DNA of 64,000 nt from Dacryopinax spathularia (lineage: Eukaryota; Basidiomycota; Dacrymycetes; Dacrymycetales; Dacrymycetaceae), in contig JBBPFI010000002.1 in NCBI GenBank assembly GCA_037974965.1, forward strand, positions 1,612,001-1,676,000, read 5' to 3'. A model generated the notes under the pieces. It saw only the letters and a program-made list of their open reading frames with translations. It had not been told where the DNA came from and did not search any database. Below, piece by piece: positions 1 to 12,490 of this stretch (position 1 is the stretch's first letter; every line of letters starts with the position of its first letter). Both the position numbers and the translations under genes were made by a program.

Positions 1-676
1 TCTCTTGAGCGAGTGTCCCTGCCTAGAGCTCGCAAACCCAATTGGGTGTTTTGCAGGAGTGGAGAGCAGTGGTCGCGCTGCTCATAGATGGATAAACCAT
101 TACGATTTTTCGGGCGTCCTTCTCGTCATAATTGATTGTACGATTAGAGACCGGTTGGTCCCAGCAGGGGGCACCAGGAAAGGCCGGAAGCTGTCGGTTA
201 TGATGATCACCAGATGAAGGGATCAGACACCAGCAAAGTTCTGTACATATGAGCGGAGCTCTTTCTCGGGGCCAGTCGTCCATCATGAATGCATACCGAC
301 GCGTGGTTTGCCGAAAGCTACAATGTCCAGTGTATTCACCCTTAGAAAGCCGGTGTCATGACTGATACTTGATTAGGTTTTGAGAGGTGCTGGATGAGTC
401 TTAGCGGGAGCAATGGTTTCGTCTCCCCCTGTGTCGCGACGCCCGATCCCGCCTGCCTTCTAACCCTGCTCGACGTCCTTTCCATTCATTTCGAAAGCCC
501 ATTCAGGTCAGCGTCGCGCTCATACAAGCACGAGGAAGCTCATCAGAGTAGTTCATGCCTTCGCGCCTCTCTTTTCGACTGGTTTGACTCGTCAAATAAT
601 AGGTGGCCCGGGTTAGCCAGCGGCGTGTTCAGGGAAACTCAGTAGGTGCGATAATTGAGGTGCTTAGTGAGGCAAC
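1..676. other. 5' intergenic stretch, no gene recognised
   Basis: Only short open frames occur here on either strand, and none has a recognisable domain, splice pattern or composition that would support a gene. The last part is the likely promoter of the F-box gene that starts at 677. Confidence 0.5.
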
Positions 677-1977
677 ATGGTAAGCTGCGTTCTGGATAAA
701 ACCGTCAGAAGCAGTTATACCGTTGTTAGACTGCGTCGACCGTCTCCATACTCCCAGTCGAGCTCTATCAGGAGATAATCGGGTACATCAAGGATACGAA
801 GGACTTGCTATCGATCGCTCTGGTTAATCGGACGTTTCACGATCTGGCCCTTCCACTTCTCTATCGTACGATCCGGAGGTTCCTCCATGATGACGAGCAC
901 ATGGTGTCGTTGCTACAGCGCCTCGCGCAAGACGCGCAGCTCGCACGGGCTGTGCGGTCTCTCTATTGTCCTGTGCCCACGGAGTGCCTTACGAACATTT
1001 CGGGTTCGGACGTTCCTCTGCTCCAGGTTGCTCTGTCGGCAACCATAAACCTGTCTCAGCTGGAGATCGGAGTACGAGCAGGGATGCCTTGGGACGCACT
1101 ATGCCAGTGCTCCTTCCGGCTGCGCGAGCTCAAGTTGTTCTGGACGGAACCCGATGTCAGCGGCCTACTTCGGTTCTTAGAGGCGCAAGACTCGCTTATC
1201 CTGTTGGAGCTACCGAAAGACACCGCTGATATCCATCCCACCAAACCTATTCTTCCGAACTTGCGACATTTTCGCGGTCGTACAAGGATGGCCAAACAAT
1301 TATGGCGTCATTCGTCTCGTCTCCCGGAGGAGATGTACATCACCGACAGCGTGGGCGTGCAGGCTTTGGAATGGCTTGCAGATCACCCCACAGAGCAACT
1401 CATATCCCTTCATGTCGAGGATCGGCAACTCTGGGACATCAACGGTTGGACCGAGGGGGACTGCAATTGTCTGGAGACACTGGCCATCTGCTTCGGCTCG
1501 CTCCCTCAATGGGTGGGTCTCCCGTACCACGAATATTCCTCAGTTGCCACTCACATGACATAACTTCAGACTTTCATGGCGAGTAGCTGTCGGATCCCAG
1601 TGGGGCACTTCAAGAATCTACGAACGCTGATATTTAAGGGCCTTCTCTGGCCCAGCGACGGTGAGCCCTACGGAGAGGCTAGTAAAATCCGGGCTATGGC
1701 GTTCTACCTCAGGGCCATTGACGACATGTGGGAGGATTGCCCGTCCCTTGAACTAGTATCCTTTCCCAAGCGCTCCGAACCTGACTGGGTCTTCTGCAGG
1801 ACAGGCGAAGAGTGGTCGTTGTGTTGGTATGTTGATATCAGGGGGTATCACAGGCCCGCACCAAAAGAACGTCGAAAGGAGTTTCGACGTGACAGAAAGT
1901 TGTTTCCACATCCGTATAAATCCTTCTTCATCGCGGGCTATGATCAATACGACATGGATCCTTATGCTGGCTGGTAG
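677..1977 (+). CDS. F-box-like protein, copy 1
   Basis: Model: join(677..679, 730..1512, 1570..1977), 397 residues. The N-terminus after splicing contains LPVELYQEIIGYI, followed by LLSIALVNRTFHDLALPLLYRTI. This is the pattern of fungal F-box proteins, which recruit substrates to SCF ubiquitin ligases through Skp1. The rest is a divergent leucine-rich region without clear repeats. Exon 1 is just the ATG, followed directly by a gtaagc donor; the intron is 50 nt. The second intron is 57 nt. Start choice: the frame is closed by TAG just upstream of exon 2, and the ATG-only exon restores an open frame. The next gene downstream has the same exon layout and aligns along its whole length, so the two are tandem paralogues. 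Basidiomycete genomes hold many such lineage-specific F-box genes. The substrate is unknown. Confidence 0.8.
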
Positions 1978-2529
1978 TGTTGTATTAGTGTTGGTCAGAC
2001 TCTTGTTGTAGTAGGTCGAGCGCCTTTCCGAAAGCCAGTTCCCTCCGCAGATAAAGGCATTGGTCGACGTAGAAAACATGCAAAACTCGGGGTGTTTTTG
2101 CCCATATTCTCCTACAGGATGTGATCCTATGTTTCAGAAGATTTGTACCGAAAGAGACCGGTTTCGACAACGATTGCTTGACGTTTGTCTCGGAAGCCTA
2201 TGAGTGCCAGCGGGCCTGGTTGCGGTCGCGTCCGAGTGAGAAGAACCATCTCCCTTACGTCAGCTGCGGAGAGTCAGCAGGCAAGAAGCATCGTGGATCA
2301 GTGCTTTGTTGTCGTTTCTGAAAGAGTGGACGTCCAGGCGAAGGTGCGATACTGCATCTGGCTGCGTCGCCCTATCGCTGACTCGCGCTGCAAACTAGGA
2401 TCGCCGTGAGGACGGCTGGAGGAACATCCGACTTTGCCGGTGCTTTGGGTTGTCTCTTGCATTTGTTCGGCAGAGCGACACAAAGAGCGTTAGTCGCGCT
2501 TGCGACAACTCAACCCTGGCTGAGACGAT
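1978..2529. other. intergenic between the two F-box paralogues
   Basis: About 550 bases with only small overlapping open frames on both strands. None resembles the flanking F-box genes or any family I recognise. It presumably holds the terminator of copy 1 and the promoter of copy 2. Confidence 0.5.
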
Positions 2530-3858
2530 ATGGCAAGCCAGTCCTACTTTGGGTGTCAACAAACCTCCTTATCATCCAATAGGCCGAAATCCGGCGCAGG
2601 GCAGTGCCATCCGAGATCTATCTCATCATGTTCGAGCATGTCAAGGCACGCAAGGATCTATGGTCACTCGCACAAGCCAGCCGAAAGTTCTACGCACTGG
2701 TCCTTCACCTGCTCTATCGCACCATTGACAAGGAGCTCATCAAACAGTCTTCCCTCATTTCGTTGCTGGAGCGACTCGCGAGTGAGCGTCGGCTGGCAGA
2801 GGCCGTCAGAAGTCTCTGCCTCTCTGCGTTCGAGCCCCTCACCACGCCTTGGGAAGTCGACCTCCTCTATGATGCCCTCACGCCGGCGATCAACATTGTC
2901 AGCCTCGAGATTGGCCGGCTGTGTCGCGATCCTTGGGAAATCCTCTGTCAGTGTAAATTTCAGCTTCGGGAATTCAAGCTGTTCTGGCCGGAGAAGTCGG
3001 ACGGCAGGGGCTTGCTCTGGTTCCTGGAACATCAGGACTCGCTAGTCCAGCTGGAACTATCAGACGAGCTCCCTGATCTCCAACCCGACGGACCTATGCT
3101 TCCTAACGTGAAGCGGTTCCGTGGTCTTAGAAGGACGGTCCAGCAACTATGGCGCCGCTCGTCTCGCATCCCCGAGGAGACGCATTACACCGGTGAGAGG
3201 GGCAGGGACACTCTCAAGTGGCTCGCAGATCGCGACACGGACCAGCGCCTATCTGTTCGCATATATGACCTGGATGCCGAGATCATGCTCCATGGGCCTG
3301 AGGCTGAGGTTAGCTGCATCGACACGTTGGTCATCTCCTGGGGCTGCTGCCCTCTAGAGGTGAGTCAGTCCTCTGTAGCTGACCGCAGGCGTGTCCCTCA
3401 CTAGCTGTCAGGATTTCACCGACGTTTACTGTCGGATACCCACGGTAGGCTTCCACAACCTGCGCAGAATCATCTTTCACGGCGAGTTGCGGCTCGGCCA
3501 GTGTAACAAGTTGCTGGAAGTAATAGAAGACGAGGCGCACGCGACCTACTGGGCAGCCGCGATTGGCATGGGCATCGACTGTCCCTCACTCGAGCAAGTA
3601 TGTTTCCCCGGGCTCCATTACGAGACCTGGGTGTTCTGCAAGATGGAATACGGGGAGTGGATGCGACGCTGGTGCGTAGACCCAAAGGGGTGGTTCTGGC
3701 CAGCGCGAGAGGACTGCTTAGAGGACTGGGAGCTTGCTACGAGCCCGGGGTTTCATCCGTATCCGTCTGGGTCGCTGTTTCCTCTTGGGTATGACAAGAT
3801 AGACTGGAAGGTCGGCCCAGGTCCTAGCAGACCTTTTATCAGGTGTGATGTGCCATGA
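2530..3858 (+). CDS. F-box-like protein, copy 2
   Basis: Model: join(2530..2532, 2583..3359, 3412..3858), 408 residues. It is a paralogue of the gene at 677. Shared blocks include PSEIYLIMFEHV (F-box), LLYRTI, LCQC..QLREFKLFW, LWFLEHQDSL, CRIPTVGFHNLRRI and WVFC near the end. Exon 1 is again just ATG, but the donor is gcaagc, so this first intron is a 50-nt GC-AG intron where copy 1 has GT-AG. The second intron (3360-3411) must use the tgtcag acceptor; the earlier ctag is out of frame. Intron positions match copy 1 exactly, which supports both models. The likely role is substrate recognition in an SCF ubiquitin ligase. Nothing in the sequence reveals the target. Confidence 0.8.
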
Positions 3859-4017
3859 CGTTTTACCACAGTAGGAGCATCTTCATATACCTCAATCTGC
3901 CAGTATCATCGACCAGACAGACGGGCGCGATGTCATCCTATTATATGCGGTTATATGCGTACAAATGTCCCTCCCTCTCCCACCCCGAGCTTCTCCCTCG
4001 AGCGACGACACCCGCAC

Positions 4018-4623
4018 TCAATTCGCCCTCTTCTCCCCTCCTGCAGGGACCGCAGGCTCGTCATCCTCATACAAGCTCAACTTGCTCATCGCGTCCTCCT
4101 CCTCCCTCTGAGCCCGATCTTGCCTTGTGGGGTTCAGCGAGCGATACATATCGAGATAATGTTGTCCCGTGAACCCTTCTTTCGGGAATCGGCCCACGAG
4201 CTCCTGTTTATCGCGCCGAGTAGTTTTGACTTGCACAGAAACATACGGCTTGAGCTACACACCCGCCATTAGCTCTCAGCCTGAACAGCACGCAGCAGGG
4301 GAGGAAAGGAGGGAAGAAAGGAGGAGGAGGAGAGACGCACAGGTGTAGATTGCAAAAGTGAGACGGGAGGTGCGATGAACACCCGCACTTTCTCGTCGAT
4401 CAGACGGTACTTTGCTTTCCCGCGGATGACATGTCGACCCGGTGCGCCTGTTTTTGGCCCACCAGGGAGTGCGGAGACGCGGTTGCCTGCATCACTCGTT
4501 AGAAGTGTTTGGTGAGGAGGGCGTGCGGGAGGAGTGCGTGCCTTTGTAGTAGTCTTTGTTGGCGTGTTTTGAGATGAGGGGAAGGCGGGATGCTTTTGAG
4601 AGGACGGGGCGGGTGGGGATCAT
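4018..4623 (-). CDS. mitochondrial large-subunit ribosomal protein mL41-like
   Basis: Model: complement(join(4018..4254, 4341..4486, 4542..4623)), 154 residues. The N-terminus (MIPTRPVLSKASRLPLISKH) is basic and looks like a mitochondrial presequence. It is followed by NKDYYKG, a Gly-rich loop (LPGGPKTGAPGRHVIRG), then KYRLIDEKVRVFIAPP and LKPYVSV. The order 'KDYYKG - G-rich - Y.L...KVR.F..P - LKPYVS' is that of the mL41 family (Mrpl27 in yeast), a component of the mitochondrial 54S subunit. The C-terminal tail is acidic. The first intron (4487-4541) starts with GC (AAAG|GCACGC), with a good branch site TCTAAC; the second (86 nt) is GT-AG. The family call rests on motif pattern only. The coding structure itself is well supported because all three exons join in frame. 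Confidence 0.7.
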
Positions 4624-5664
4624 TGTGCCTCACTCTATCTCCCTCTACAGGATCTTCAGATGAGCGGGGTGAGCAGATGTGCGATGAGCGCCCGTTGACT
4701 GCAGCCTGGTGGTGAAGCGCGCGACCAAAACCCTCAGAACGAGGTCTTCCCAATTTGGCAACTTAGGTAATCCGCTTCCGTGCTTCTTTTGGGCATTTCG
4801 CAGCGAGCCAATCACGGCTCCTCCCTTGTCCTCCCCTCATGGTAGTCCAAGACCCCTGCCCTCTAGGGGTACGTGCTCCCATCGGCTGCCCAGTGGTCGC
4901 TGCCCATGCCCAATCCGCAAAAACACCGCTCTCTCAAGCGTGCTGACAGCGCATACGATGGGGTGCCGGAGTATCCCCGGCTCTGGATGGACAGCGAGGA
5001 CGACGTCGAATGATGCCAGCACATGCGTTCCGTTCGGTAGGAACGGCACCAGCAGCCGACATGTTTCTGCTCAACAGGGCTGAATATCGCCTCGGGTAAA
5101 CCTCGGCAGCTTTATTCCAGGGGCTCGCTGCGGCTTCCCATTGAAAGTCAGTTCACTTGCTGCTCGAGGGACGAGTTGCCCATTCCGCGCCCATCGCCGA
5201 GGTTCCTCCACATCGCCCTCTCGTCCCGGGGTAACGCCCCGCCCCTCCTCCAACTCACCCACATACGCCATCGTAATACCGCCTAGTCCAAGTCTGCCGT
5301 CTCCGACGAGCCAATCAACGCCCGTCTCCCATTTCTGGAACATCGGATCCCGGCTGCCGTCATGCCATCCCCATCCCGTCCTCCATTATTTCGCAGGCGG
5401 ACGAGCGTTCGCGAGCGGGTACATAACCAGCGAGGATGCACGGCTCTTGAGAACCGGTTGAACACCTCTCCCTGCTTACTGCCAACTGCGCGTCCCCTTA
5501 CCCGGTCAAACAGCTAGCAAGCTACTCGAAGTACCGACAGCGCACGCACTCGTCGACCTAGGAGCAATCAACAGCGGAGACGCCCCGCCCCTCCTCCTTC
5601 CTTGACTCGCTTCGTTCACCTCTTACCCCGGTATACCCCGCCCTCTCGTCTAGCACACACGACC
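4624..5664. other. divergent intergenic region upstream of mL41-like gene and GH1 gene
   Basis: About 1 kb separates the two divergent start codons. Small open frames on both strands (for example 4709-5083 + and 5141-5461 +) have no domain or splice support. The part just before 5665 is pyrimidine-rich, as is usual for fungal promoters. Confidence 0.5.
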
Positions 5665-7515
<1,851 letters not shown>

Positions 7516-7909
7516 GCGTGCTTGCTGGTCCACTCTTCTGTGGTGTAGGAAGCGGCCTTGCGACGGGCTGGGCAGGTGTAGAGGGAGGGGGAGCACGTCA
7601 TGTATGAAGTAGGTTCATGTGGCAAAGTAGTTTCCGAAAAATTTATATTGCCTTCTGTATCCGTCAACGAAACGTTCTTCTGCATTGACCTGCTCGGTGA
7701 GCCGTCGCGTTGATAAGGCGGGCCTCTCGCAATATCATCCAAACTGGGTAAGGGTAACGCCGAGCCGCCAATACCTGGCTCGTACCAAACAGGCGAATGA
7801 CGGGGCCGGTGCAGTACGTCTCAGCGTTTGCGAAGTCGTGGTGATGTGTGCTACAGAACGATGTACTGTGGGCAAGTCACGTGCCAAAGTCGCAGACTTT
7901 CGAGACCCT
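7516..7909. other. intergenic after the GH1 gene
   Basis: No gene seen. A CACGTG hexamer lies at about 7878-7883, roughly 100 bases upstream of the next start codon; it could be a bHLH-type binding site, but a single palindromic hexamer is weak evidence. Confidence 0.4.
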
Positions 7910-7979
7910 GAATCCCTTCCTTCCCTGCTCCCTTCCCTGCTGCTCGCCGCTCTCCCTCTTCCTCGACCAAAAATCCAAA
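7910..7979 (+). promoter_or_regulatory. CT-rich tract immediately upstream of module-family gene 1
   Basis: The 70 bases before the ATG at 7980 are almost pure pyrimidine with repeated TTCC and CCCT words. Such tracts are common core-promoter or 5' leader elements in filamentous fungi. A very similar tract precedes module-family gene 2 (9629-9682), which may reflect shared ancestry of the promoters. Confidence 0.45.
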
Positions 7980-9411
7980 ATGTTCAGCTCGATACTCCGC
8001 ACCTCCCGCTCAGCCCGCTCCCTCGTCCTCGCCCAGGCAGTAAGACAGCAGAGAACCGTATGTCCTCCATTTCCTCTTCCTCTTCCTCTTCCTCTTCCAC
8101 TTCCACTTCCACGTTCTTTTCGTTGCTGATGGCTGGACTGGGGTGGTAGTTGCATTTCTCCCGGGTGTGGCTTGCGGACGCCGACAGCGTGACGCCGAGG
8201 AAGACGAAGACGCTTGCCGATCTTGTTAGCTCGTCCCGCTCTTCCAGCTCTGCCTCTGCATCTCCTTCCGACTCCTCCGACTCGGCCACTGTCGAAGCCT
8301 CGTCTCCCGCGAGCGAGAACCAGACCGAGAGCCAGACCGAGCAGGAGAACGAGGCAGAGAGCGGGAGTGAGAGTGAGCAAGGGAGTGAGAGCGACAAGCC
8401 CGACCTCCCCTCCTCGCCAGACGCGCGCAAGCCCGCTACGTTCAGACAGATCGAGCTTGCTGCCCAGCTGTTGGAGCATGGGGCGCCGTTTGGGGAGGAG
8501 TTGAGGGTCGATATGACTCAGCGGGAGATGAGTGTTTGGATTGACAAGGTGCGTTCTGCGTCTTGCTCTTCCTCCGTTCTTCCTCTGCCTCCTCTGCCTC
8601 CCACACCTTCCTCGGTTGTCTGCTTTCTGCCGTGCGGCTCTGCCTTCTCCGCCATGCACGGTCAGGAGTTTGGTAGTGGGTGGTGGAGGGTATGGGCTGT
8701 GTTGCACGCATATGCTAACGTATCCCGGACAGGCAGCCAAAGTGACCAAGATGCCCCCCACGCCCTCCCAGATCAAGCTCGTCCAGGCGCTCGTCCAGTC
8801 CGGCGCGCCCTTCGCGGAGGAAGTGCACGACGGGATGACGTACAGCCAGGTTTCGCAGTGGTTGACCAAGGTCCAGGTGGTGCGTGCTTTTTCCTACCCT
8901 CTATTCATCTTGTGCTGCACTGCGCGGGAGGTTGGCTCCGGCGATGCGGAATTGGAATTGGATTTGCGGGAGAGAATGAATGTGATCATTGATGCCGTTT
9001 GTGCAGCTTGGCAACTACTCGACGAAGAACGTGCCCAAAGGCACCGCCCGCAAGCTGCCCGCGACCGAGAACGCGCTCAAGCTGGCCGCGGACCTCGGCG
9101 CGCGCGCCGGGCTCGAACCGCCGTACGACAAGGCCAAAGCGACGCGTGGCGAAGTCAGCGACTTTATCCATCAATGCCGAAACGCCCTCCTGGCGCAGGG
9201 CAAGCCCACGTGGGCCCCTCGGCCGGAGGAGAAGGCCTTGCCTGCGACTGAGGGCCAGAGGAGGAAGTTGAGGTTGATGGGAGTCGATTTGCCCGAGGGG
9301 GCGACGCGGGGCCAGGCGAGTGAGAAGATTACTGAGCTGCAGGAGAGGGCGGGGGCGGTGTGGGTCTCGCCGGAGCAGAGGGCCCAGCAGCAGCAGCAGC
9401 AGCAGCAGTAG
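7980..9411 (+). CDS. mitochondrial-type protein with four helical repeat modules (family member 1)
   Basis: Model: join(7980..8057, 8150..8548, 8733..8876, 9007..9411), 341 residues; the donor at 8877 could also lie 3 nt later. Exon 1 encodes an Arg/Ser-rich, acid-free presequence (MFSSILRTSRSARSLVLAQA). A Ser/Glu-rich low-complexity stretch follows (about residues 45-105). Then come four modules of about 40 residues with the pattern P-T..Q....(A/L)..L...G.P......MT..E(V/M)S.W(I/L): they begin near KPATFRQIEL, PPTPSQIKLV, LPATENALKL and LPATEGQRRK. The first three modules are separated by phase-0 introns. The protein ends in poly-Gln (eight residues). By eye the module resembles the short helical domain of bacterial DUF3072 proteins ('LT+.EAS..I..L'); this is an untested similarity. 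Function unknown; a mitochondrial matrix location is inferred from the presequence. Four relatives lie within 13 kb. Confidence 0.82.
8065..8115. repeat. TTCCTC/TTCCAC hexamer microsatellite in intron
   Basis: Tandem tcttcc and cacttc words occupy most of intron 1 of module-family gene 1. They give a perfect pyrimidine tract upstream of the acceptor at 8149. This is a simple repeat, probably length-variable. Confidence 0.7.
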
Positions 9412-9628
9412 CGGCAGTAGGATGTTATATTAGGATTGTTTTCATCTTAATGGATGTATGCGCCCTACTTCACCGACCCATAACGGTCGCACTCGACTTG
9501 CCCTCAACCACTGCACGACAGAGACGAGGCAGAAATTCCGATTACGTAACCCGCCCAGTGGCGATACACTTGCAGCTCTGCAAAAAATGGGAAAGTTGGC
9601 GCTGAAGGGGCACTCCGAATAATTCACG

Positions 9629-9682
9629 GTCCTCCTTCCTTCCCTCCTTCCTCTCACTCCCTCTCCACCCCACTCAACCAAG
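9629..9682 (+). promoter_or_regulatory. CT-rich tract immediately upstream of module-family gene 2
   Basis: A run of ccttcc/ctccct words fills the 50 bases before the ATG at 9683. It matches in style and position the tract in front of member 1, which ends 270 bases upstream. Confidence 0.45.
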
Positions 9683-11690
9683 ATGGTATACAGATTCCGC
9701 GCCCTCCAAGCTGCTCGTCTCGCTCTGCCCCGTGCGGTACCACGTGCGAGGGTCGTCCTCCGCCCAACCGCAGCGGGAACGCAGCACATGGCCCGTCTCT
9801 ACTCCGACCAATCCGAGCAAAAACCTACTGAGGAGTCTTCCTCCTCCTCCGAAGTCAAGCCCCAATCTGAAGAGGAGCAGACCTCTCCCAGCGCCGAACC
9901 GGCTGCCGTGCAGCAGGCGAGCGAGAGCACGATCGTTACTGAGGCCATACCCGAGCCTGAGCCGACGGTCGGGAATACGACTGAGCCCGATGCGGCCGTC
10001 GCGCCCGACAGTGCCAAAGCAGAAGCAGATGCGGGACAGAACGAGGAGGTCTTGAAAGCGCTCAATGCTTTGGCCGGCTTGTACGATGCTGGCGATTCTG
10101 CGCCTGCGCCTGCGTCTGCCACCGCCGCCGGCACCAGCCCAGCGACGACGACGACGACGACGACGACCACTCTGCACCGCCCGCAGCTTTCCGAATCCGA
10201 GATCGATTTCCCCCGGCCTTCCTCGGACCCCTCTGACCCACCCTCCCCCGAGGCGGCCGAGGCACTGGAGACGATCAAGCGGATGCCTAAGCCGAACGCT
10301 GAGGGGAGGATGGAGAGCCCTGATACGCCTACGGTTGGGCAGCAGAAGCTTGCGAGTAGTATGATCATGCGCGGCGCTGGCGGGCTGGAGAGGATCAGGG
10401 AGGGGATGACGAGGAGCGAGTTGGGGGAGTGGATCGCCCAGGTGTGTCCGGTGCTCTGATCGTCTCTATTTGCTGTCCTCTTTTTTTTTTTTGGGCGGGA
10501 GGGCCGCATTTTGCCTCTGTCAGAATGACAACCCTATTCATTTTCTTTTCCCGCAATCTTCTTGCTGTTTTTCTTCCTGACAATTGGAGCCTGGTCATAT
10601 CACATGTCTGTGTAACTCGTAGCTCGTACTGACAACCCGCTCGCGCAGACGGAGAAGACTACGCCGATGCCGCCGACTGATGGCCAGATCGTCAGGGTGA
10701 AGAGCCTCGTCAGGTCTATTCACGTGAAGAGCGCGCATCTGTTGAGGAAGGATATGACCAGGCACGAGGTCAATGAGTGGATGCATAATGCCGAGCAGGT
10801 TCGTCTCGACCTCTCTCTACTCCTCTGCTTCCCGTCTCCTTCCTCTCGCCGCTTTGCGCCCCCTGCTCCTGGCTGGGCTTTTCCTGGGACAGCAGGAGGC
10901 GGCGAGGGAAAGGAGCGGTGCAGTGCACGAGTGCGAGAATCAGGCTGACTCGCCCGCTCTGCAGGAAATCGTCCGCGGCAGGAAAGAGATGCCCGAAGCG
11001 ACTCGCCAGCAGCCTGCGACCGAGCGCCAACTGCGCAGAATCGAGCACCTCGCCCCCCACGCGCCTCACATCCCTCGCCCCACCCCAGCCTCCCCAACAG
11101 GCGAACTCACAAAAGGCGAAGCGTCCGACTACCTCAAGCTCCTCCGGTCCGACCTGATCAAACAGGGCAAAAAAGCCCTCGTGGAGCAGATGTTGCCTGG
11201 AGAGGAAGACGAGGGCGCGCCGAAGAGCATGGTCGCTGCTGCTCGGAGGGGGGGGTATTATGTGAAGCCGAACGCGACGAGGGGGGAGGTGGCGAGGATG
11301 CTTGATGAGCTGAAGGAGAGGTGGCTGCAGAGGTCGGCGAATTGGGCTGGGGGGGTCGGGAGGGGCGGGGCGGCGGCGTCTGGTTCTAGGGGTCAGGGTA
11401 GAGGGGGCTACCAGGGGGGAAGCGGGAGGGGTGGGTATCAAGGTGGAAGGGGAGGGTACCAGGGCGGAGGGAGAGGTGGCTACCAGGGCGGGAGAGGCGG
11501 TTACCAGGGCGGAAGGGGAGGCTACCAGGGTGGACGCGGAGGTTATCAAGGTGGACGAGGAGGGTACCAAGGTGGACGCGGAGGTTATCAAGGTGCACGA
11601 GGAGGTTATCAGGCTGGCCGCGGCAGGGGAAGCTACCAAGGTGGCCGGACCGAGAACAGGGGGACATCCACCATCGAGGCCAGCGAGTGA
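9683..11690 (+). CDS. mitochondrial-type repeat-module protein with GYQGGR tail (family member 2)
   Basis: Model: join(9683..10441, 10649..10798, 10965..11690), 544 residues. The presequence is basic (MVYRFRALQAARLALPRAV). Residues about 45-190 are acidic, Ser/Glu/Ala-rich and contain a run of nine Thr encoded by an ACG repeat. Modules follow at TPTVGQQKLASSM, PPTDGQIVRVKSL, QPATERQLRRIEH and a short fourth one ending NATRGEVARMLDEL. The first three are on separate exons divided by phase-0 introns of 207 and 166 nt, the same architecture as member 1. The last 90 residues are about a dozen GGYQGGR-type repeats. RGG/GY-rich tails of this kind usually bind RNA or drive condensation, so an RNA-related role in mitochondria is possible but is inference only. 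Adjacent to and co-oriented with member 1, hence a tandem duplicate. Confidence 0.82.
10142..10172 (+). repeat. ACG trinucleotide repeat inside family member 2
   Basis: About nine ACG units encode a poly-Thr run in the disordered N-terminal half of the protein. Length variation here would stay in frame. Confidence 0.8.
11400..11645 (+). repeat. in-frame minisatellite encoding GGYQGGR repeats
   Basis: A unit of about 21 bases (gg-tac-cag-ggc-gga-agg-gga with silent changes) is repeated about a dozen times at the 3' end of the member 2 coding region. Third positions vary while the Gly-Tyr-Gln-Gly-Gly-Arg pattern is kept, which suggests selection on the peptide. Confidence 0.85.
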
Positions 11691-12490
11691 GTGAGCGAGC
11701 CCCATCCCTCGCCGACCTCGTCGGGTGTGGAGCTGAGGACGGTCGCTATAAAAAGTGCCTGAGCAGCTAGTTGCTATTTGCTCGGCTTTCTAGCGTCAGG
11801 CTTGGGTTTGGCCAACCGGCTTAAGCAGATTGTGTTCCTGCCTGCCTGCCTTGCCTGTGTGGTCTGCGTAGAATGCACTATGTTTTAGGATATCGTAATG
11901 ACTGGATATAATACATCATTCCCCGCTCCCCGCTCTGCTCCGTATCTCGTGTCTCCCTGCTCCCTTCTTCGCGACTCTCTTCAAGCTGCTCAGCCGCTGA
12001 TGCCACGCAGCGATGTACAACCCAACGCCAACTGATATCCGGTGCTCGGTCGGTACAGGATTGTATTATACCCCGGCTCCCTGCGCTTCTTGTAGGGAAA
12101 AGAGAGGTCCAAAGCCTTCGCGCTTGGCAGATGAAAGCTCCTGCCCGGTGTCGATGCCGATGTTCTGTGCCTCCTCTGGTGTACGGGTCGTTGAGGAGCT
12201 CATGGCATACAGTACGTGGGAAATGGCGAACATAGGCCACCGAAAGGTCTTCAGTCCCCCACGTTCCGGTTCCGACAGGCGAAGTCGGCACCGAGGGCGA
12301 GATCTGGTGCATGTATGCGTCCAACTGATCCAGTATGGCGCGCTGGCTGGCAGACGAGCGCACTTGCCGCAGCCTGGTCTGACAGACTGCCTCGTGTTGT
12401 CTCGTGGAAGCTCGTCCAAGCCAGCAAGGGACGATGCATGCGTGTTCTTCCCTCAGTTCGAGGTAGCGGGGCCGTTGTCGACAGCGGCAT
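11691..12490. other. intergenic between convergent family members 2 and 3
   Basis: About 800 bases between two convergent genes. Both strands have long open frames (12013-12651 + and 11878-12660 -), but they run into the member 3 coding region, lack domains and lack splice logic, so I treat them as chance frames. A TATAAAAA word sits at about 11747. Confidence 0.4.

Noticed and set aside
7877-8869. A 330-codon minus-strand open frame opposite family member 1
   Set aside because: Antisense to Ser/Glu-rich coding sequence and to a CT microsatellite intron; no features of its own.
10770-11705. A 311-codon minus-strand open frame opposite family member 2
   Set aside because: Low-complexity shadow of the GGYQGGR repeat region and preceding exon; the plus-strand frame has the presequence, modules and matching introns.
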